A stretch of 8,260 bases of DNA, from contig JAFLUV010000106.1 of NCBI GenBank assembly GCA_022508635.1, positions 1-8,260 on the forward strand, written 5' to 3'. The DNA is from Prevotellaceae bacterium (GTDB lineage: Bacteria; Bacteroidota; Bacteroidia; Bacteroidales; Bacteroidaceae). The notes under the pieces are model-generated. The model made no database searches and was not told the origin of the DNA. It saw nothing but the letters and a program-made list of their open reading frames with translations. Below are positions 5,329 through 8,260 of the stretch, piece by piece (positions within the stretch are counted from its first letter, which is position 1; every line of letters begins with the position of its first letter). Both the position numbers and the translations under genes were made by a program.

Positions 5329-7428
5329 ATGGCTCGTACAAAAGCAACGGACTCCAAGACATCGAAGAATACCAAGAAAAGGAAGGCTTCTTCAGGCAAG
5401 AAATCTGCTCCGGCGGTCAGTGTCCTCAAAATAGTTCGCAATGACAGCGCTCTGGCAGACTATGCCGAAGCCATCAATGGTCGTCATAGCGAGGTTTCCC
5501 GAAAGATGGCGGAGCTGACAGGCGGCACCGGTAACCTCAGTGAGTTTGCCAGCGGCTATCTCTACTTCGGATTGCACAAGACCGAGGACGGCTGGGTGTT
5601 GCGTGAATGGGCTCCCAATGCCATTGACATTTTCGTGGTGGGCGATTTTAACGGTTGGAAGGAAAGTGCCCGTTATGCCATGAGGCGCATCCGCAACACC
5701 GGCAACTGGGAACTCAAGATCAAGAACAAGTCTTTCCACCATGGAACCCTCTATAAGCTGGTCATACATTGGGAAGGCGGTCAGGGCGAGCGCATCCCGG
5801 CATGGGCGACGCGTGTGGTGCAAGATCCCGAGACGCATATCTTCAGTGCACAGGTATGGCATCCGGAGGAAGCCTACCGGTGGCAAGTGGAGAAGTTCCG
5901 TCCTGCTACCAATCCCCTGCTCATCTATGAGTGCCATATCGGAATGGCACAGGACAAGGAGGACATCGGCAGCTACGTCGAGTTCCGGGACAAAGTCCTG
6001 CCTCGCATAGCAGCCGACGGCTACAACTGCATACAGATAATGGCCATCCAGGAGCATCCCTACTATGGCAGCTTCGGCTATCATGTCAGCAGTTTCTTTG
6101 CTCCGAGCAGTCGTTTCGGCACTCCGGACGAGCTCAAGTCGCTCATCGACAAGGCTCATAGCCTTGGGATTGCCGTCATTATGGACATTGTGCACAGCCA
6201 TGCCGTGAAGAACGAAGTGGAGGGTCTTGCCAATTTTGCCGGCGACCCCTGCCAGTATTTCAACAAGGGCGACCGCCGCGAGCATCCTGCCTGGGACAGC
6301 CTCTGCTTCGACTACGGCAAGAACGAGGTCCTGCATTTCCTGCTTTCCAATTGCAAGTATTGGCTGGAGGAGTATCACTTCGACGGCTTCCGCTTCGACG
6401 GCGTTACCTCCATGCTCTATTACAGCCACGGCCTGGGCGAGAGCTTCATGTCCTACGGCGACTACTTCAATGGTCACCAGGACGGCGATGCCATCACTTA
6501 CCTGACCCTTGCCAACGAGCTTATCCATGCAGTTAACAAGAATGCCATTACCATCGCCGAGGAGGTGAGCGGCATGCCCGGCCTGGCACTGCCCTTCAAG
6601 GATGGCGGCTATGGCTTCAATTACCGCCTGGCCATGAACATTCCTGACTATTGGATAAAAATCATCAAGGAACTTCGCGACGAGGACTGGAAGCCGAGCT
6701 CCATACTTTGGGAACTCACGAATCGTCGTCGTGACGAGCGTACCATCTCCTATGCAGAAAGTCACGACCAGGCACTCGTGGGCGACAAGACCATCATCTT
6801 CCGTCTCATCGACAGCGATATGTACTGGCACTTCAAGAAGGGCGACGAGAATTCAAACGTCACCCGCGGCATCGCACTGCACAAGATGATTCGCCTTGCC
6901 ACTTTCGGCACGATCAATGGCGGCTACCTCAATTTCATGGGCAATGAGTTCGGACATCCCGAATGGGTCGACTTCCCCCGCGAGGGCAACGGATGGAGCT
7001 ACAAGTATGCCCGCCGCCAGTGGAACCTCGTCGACAACAAGGAACTGTGCTTCCACTATCTGAACGACTTTGACACTGCAATGCTCAAGGTGGCGAAGAA
7101 ACACAGGGGGTTTGAGAAACAGAATGTCCTGGAGATATGGCACAATGACGGTGACCAGGTCTTTGCTTTCCGTCGCGGCGATCTCCTTTTCTTCTTCAAC
7201 TTCAGCCCCTTCAATTCCTATACCGGCTATGGTTTCATGGTGGAGCAGGGTGCTTACGAATACATCCTCAATACGGACAATCCCGACTTCGGCGGCAATG
7301 GCTTCAACGACGACAGGCTCATCCACTATACCGTCTACGACGGCCGCCTGGCTCGCGAGGACAAGGGCTGGCTCAAGCTCTACCTTCCCACGCGCACTGC
7401 CTGCATCCTGAAGAAGGTGAAGGAGTAG
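5329..7428 (+). CDS. glgB: 1,4-alpha-glucan (glycogen) branching enzyme, eukaryote-like
   Basis: 699-aa GH13 enzyme that cuts alpha-1,4 chains of glycogen and rejoins them as alpha-1,6 branches, in the cytoplasm. After a lysine-rich tail (1-28) come the helical N-segment, the CBM48 beta-sandwich (about 75-180, with VVGDFNGW), the (beta/alpha)8 barrel (about 200-560) and a C-terminal beta domain. Catalytic residues by motif are nucleophile Asp357 (FRFDGVTSM), acid/base Glu411 (TIAEEVSGMP) and stabiliser Asp480 (YAESHDQALVGDKT); region I is DIVHSH (286-291). These motifs match plant and animal branching enzymes (GH13_8) better than the E. coli type (GH13_9). The position after Glu411 is Glu where plant enzymes have Asp. 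There is no ATG between 5329 and Met60, so the basic tail seems genuine. No other glycogen genes are in the window. A terminator follows. Confidence 0.95.
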   Translation: MARTKATDSKTSKNTKKRKASSGKKSAPAVSVLKIVRNDSALADYAEAINGRHSEVSRKMAELTGGTGNLSEFASGYLYFGLHKTEDGWVLREWAPNAIDIFVVGDFNGWKESARYAMRRIRNTGNWELKIKNKSFHHGTLYKLVIHWEGGQGERIPAWATRVVQDPETHIFSAQVWHPEEAYRWQVEKFRPATNPLLIYECHIGMAQDKEDIGSYVEFRDKVLPRIAADGYNCIQIMAIQEHPYYGSFGYHVSSFFAPSSRFGTPDELKSLIDKAHSLGIAVIMDIVHSHAVKNEVEGLANFAGDPCQYFNKGDRREHPAWDSLCFDYGKNEVLHFLLSNCKYWLEEYHFDGFRFDGVTSMLYYSHGLGESFMSYGDYFNGHQDGDAITYLTLANELIHAVNKNAITIAEEVSGMPGLALPFKDGGYGFNYRLAMNIPDYWIKIIKELRDEDWKPSSILWELTNRRRDERTISYAESHDQALVGDKTIIFRLIDSDMYWHFKKGDENSNVTRGIALHKMIRLATFGTINGGYLNFMGNEFGHPEWVDFPREGNGWSYKYARRQWNLVDNKELCFHYLNDFDTAMLKVAKKHRGFEKQNVLEIWHNDGDQVFAFRRGDLLFFFNFSPFNSYTGYGFMVEQGAYEYILNTDNPDFGGNGFNDDRLIHYTVYDGRLAREDKGWLKLYLPTRTACILKKVKE

Positions 7429-7437
7429 GGGGACACG

Positions 7438-7469
7438 GGCACAGCGGCGAGCCACTGGTTCCGTGTGCC
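7438..7469 (+). other. Imperfect hairpin just after glgB
   Basis: GGCACA (7438-7443) pairs with TGTGCC (7464-7469). Inside it CGG (7445-7447) pairs with CCG (7461-7463), and AGCC/GGTT can close an inner stem. There is no T-run, so it is not an intrinsic terminator; it may protect the 3' end of the glgB mRNA or be incidental. Confidence 0.35.
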
Positions 7470-7497
7470 TTGTCACGTGTTTGACTACAGATTGGCA

Positions 7498-7521
7498 AAA
7501 GGGGGCTGGAGAGCCCCCTTT
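7498..7521 (+). terminator. Intrinsic terminator after glgB (probably bidirectional)
   Basis: AAAGGGGGCT (7498-7507) pairs perfectly with AGCCCCCTTT (7512-7521) around the loop GGAG. That gives a 10-bp stem with a GC-rich core and T/A-rich flanks on both sides (ACCTTTTCC downstream, GCAAAA upstream). It lies 70 bp after the glgB stop and 80 bp after the stop of the leftward DUF3987-like gene, so it can serve both converging transcripts. Confidence 0.85.
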
Positions 7522-7576
7522 ACCTTTTCCGCGGCCGGTGCATCGTGAGCAGACCGCAATACCGGAACATGCTTAA

Positions 7577-7606
7577 TGTAACATGTTACAATGTAACAAT
7601 GTTACA
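7577..7606. repeat. Cluster of GTAAC/GTTAC inverted repeats
   Basis: TGTAACATGTTACA (7577-7590) is a perfect 14-bp palindrome. One base later TGTAACAATGTTACA (7592-7606) repeats the same 6-bp arms around a 3-bp centre. Together they give four alternating TGTAAC/GTTACA half-sites in 30 bp. The last half-site contains the TAA stop of the leftward gene (complement of 7602-7604). It could be a protein-binding site, an element boundary or a weak terminator stem; there is no T-run next to it. Confidence 0.6.
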
Positions 7607-8260
7607 CTTTTGCCTTCTTTTCCCAGTGCTTTGCGTCGGCCTTCTCTATCCATCCGTCGCGCATCCATCGTGATATGATTACACGGATGGAGGCTTCCGA
7701 GCATCGGTCGCGCTTCAGCGTGCGCACGTCGTCCATCGTGAAGACAGGGGGCAGCTGGTCGAAGACGGAGTGGTTGGCACCGTATCGCCTGCATTCGTCG
7801 CGGGCATCCACGTACTGGTTCTGCAATGCCTCGCCGAAGGCTGCGATCTGTCCTGCCAGTGCGTAGTCTGCCATCATGACGGCGAAGTCCAGGCACTGGC
7901 TCGTCTCGTGCTCCATGCCCGTGAGCAGGTGGAAGACGATGCCCGAGCGGAAGCCGATGACGGCGGCGCGCTTGCGGTAGACGTCCTTCACGTGGTCGAT
8001 GTCCTTGGCGGCCTCTACGCGCTTCTGCTCCACCCATTCCTCGATTGCCTTGCGCAGGCGTGGCGTGTCTACGAGGCCTCTGGCTGCCCTGAGCCGTGCC
8101 ACGGCCTCCTGTATGCGACGCTCGTCGTCTGCCGAGCGCCGGCCGAACTTGGGCAGTTTCGAGAAGCTGGAATCGGGCATCTCCGCCACGAGGATACGGC
8201 TCGATAGTCCGTTCTCGATGTTGTCGCTCTTGAAGCACTTGCGCATGGCTCCGTTCGTGC
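7602..8260 (-). CDS. DUF3987-like protein, C-terminal part (gene runs off the right edge)
   Basis: Only the last 218 codons are visible. The frame stays open through base 8260 (reading TNGA before the ATG at 8246), so that ATG is probably an internal Met and the gene begins outside the window. The text resembles, from memory, the C-terminal half of DUF3987 proteins of Bacteroidetes: NGLSSRILVAEMPD, then LPKFGRRSADDE, DTPRLRKAIEEWV, YRKRAAVIGFRSGIVFHLL, and a closing winged-helix-like part (FTMDDVRTLKR ... ISRWMRDGWIEK). Full-length members carry an N-terminal P-loop ATPase and often sit with VirE-N/primase-like partners in mobile or accessory DNA; that part cannot be checked here. GC content is high (about 68% in two 60-base lines counted by hand, against roughly 55-58% in lines sampled from the leftward cluster). 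It converges on glgB and shares its terminator region. Confidence 0.65.
   Translation of the reverse strand, partial: TNGAMRKCFKSDNIENGLSSRILVAEMPDSSFSKLPKFGRRSADDERRIQEAVARLRAARGLVDTPRLRKAIEEWVEQKRVEAAKDIDHVKDVYRKRAAVIGFRSGIVFHLLTGMEHETSQCLDFAVMMADYALAGQIAAFGEALQNQYVDARDECRRYGANHSVFDQLPPVFTMDDVRTLKRDRCSEASIRVIISRWMRDGWIEKADAKHWEKKAKV

Noticed and set aside
5392..6831. Long open frame on the minus strand across glgB (479 codons)
   Set aside because: It is antisense to a fully supported GlgB and shows no recognisable domain; it follows from the codon bias of the real gene.
7573..8238. Arg/Gly/His-rich frame on the minus strand overlapping the DUF3987-like gene
   Set aside because: Its composition is typical of a wrong frame in GC-rich DNA, whereas the other frame has clear family-like blocks.
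1..8260. CRISPR array, tRNA or rRNA genes, insertion sequences
   Set aside because: No regularly spaced identical repeats, cloverleaf-like or rRNA-like stretches, or transposase genes were seen by eye on either strand.

Overview
The window looks like a chromosomal stretch of a Bacteroidales bacterium, most likely Prevotella or a close relative. Three things point there: a DivIC/FtsB protein, a four-helix membrane protein and dnaX in the arrangement I associate with that order; start sites without strong Shine-Dalgarno sequences; and promoters of the Bacteroidetes type (TTTG about 20 bp upstream of TAnnTTTG). The genus is an inference from gene content, not from a marker gene.

Layout. Bases 1-174 hold no gene, only AT-rich DNA with several short palindromes. 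Bases 175-2209 hold four tightly packed genes read leftward, in transcription order: a FtsB/DivIC-like division protein, an unknown four-helix membrane protein (stop and start share one base), a hexapeptide-repeat sugar O-acetyltransferase, and a short-chain dehydrogenase/reductase. A 95-bp divergent promoter region (2210-2304) separates them from three rightward genes: dnaX (DNA polymerase III gamma/tau, 2305-4044), a secreted protein made almost wholly of 14 MORN repeats (4148-5269, with a near-ideal Bacteroidetes promoter in front), and glgB (glycogen branching enzyme, 5329-7428). A strong hairpin terminator at 7498-7521 closes this block. The last 660 bases carry, leftward, the 3' end of a GC-rich gene that resembles the C-terminal part of Bacteroidetes DUF3987 proteins; it runs off the right edge.

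How the genes relate. FtsB/DivIC and DnaX are housekeeping functions (divisome, replisome clamp loader). GlgB makes the alpha-1,6 branches of glycogen and is of the eukaryote-like branching-enzyme type; no other glycogen gene is present here. The MORN protein has no assignable function; it lies 59 bp upstream of glgB and may be co-transcribed with it. The acetyltransferase and reductase overlap or nearly abut and are probably co-expressed, but their substrates cannot be told. The right-hand gene differs in base composition and may mark accessory DNA.

Most of the window is ordinary core genome. I did not find a convincing undescribed system. The points most worth a second look are the cluster of GTAAC/GTTAC inverted repeats at 7577-7606 on the stop codon of the DUF3987-like gene, the histone-tail-like lysine-rich N-terminus of GlgB, the MORN array, and the unknown membrane protein coupled to FtsB.
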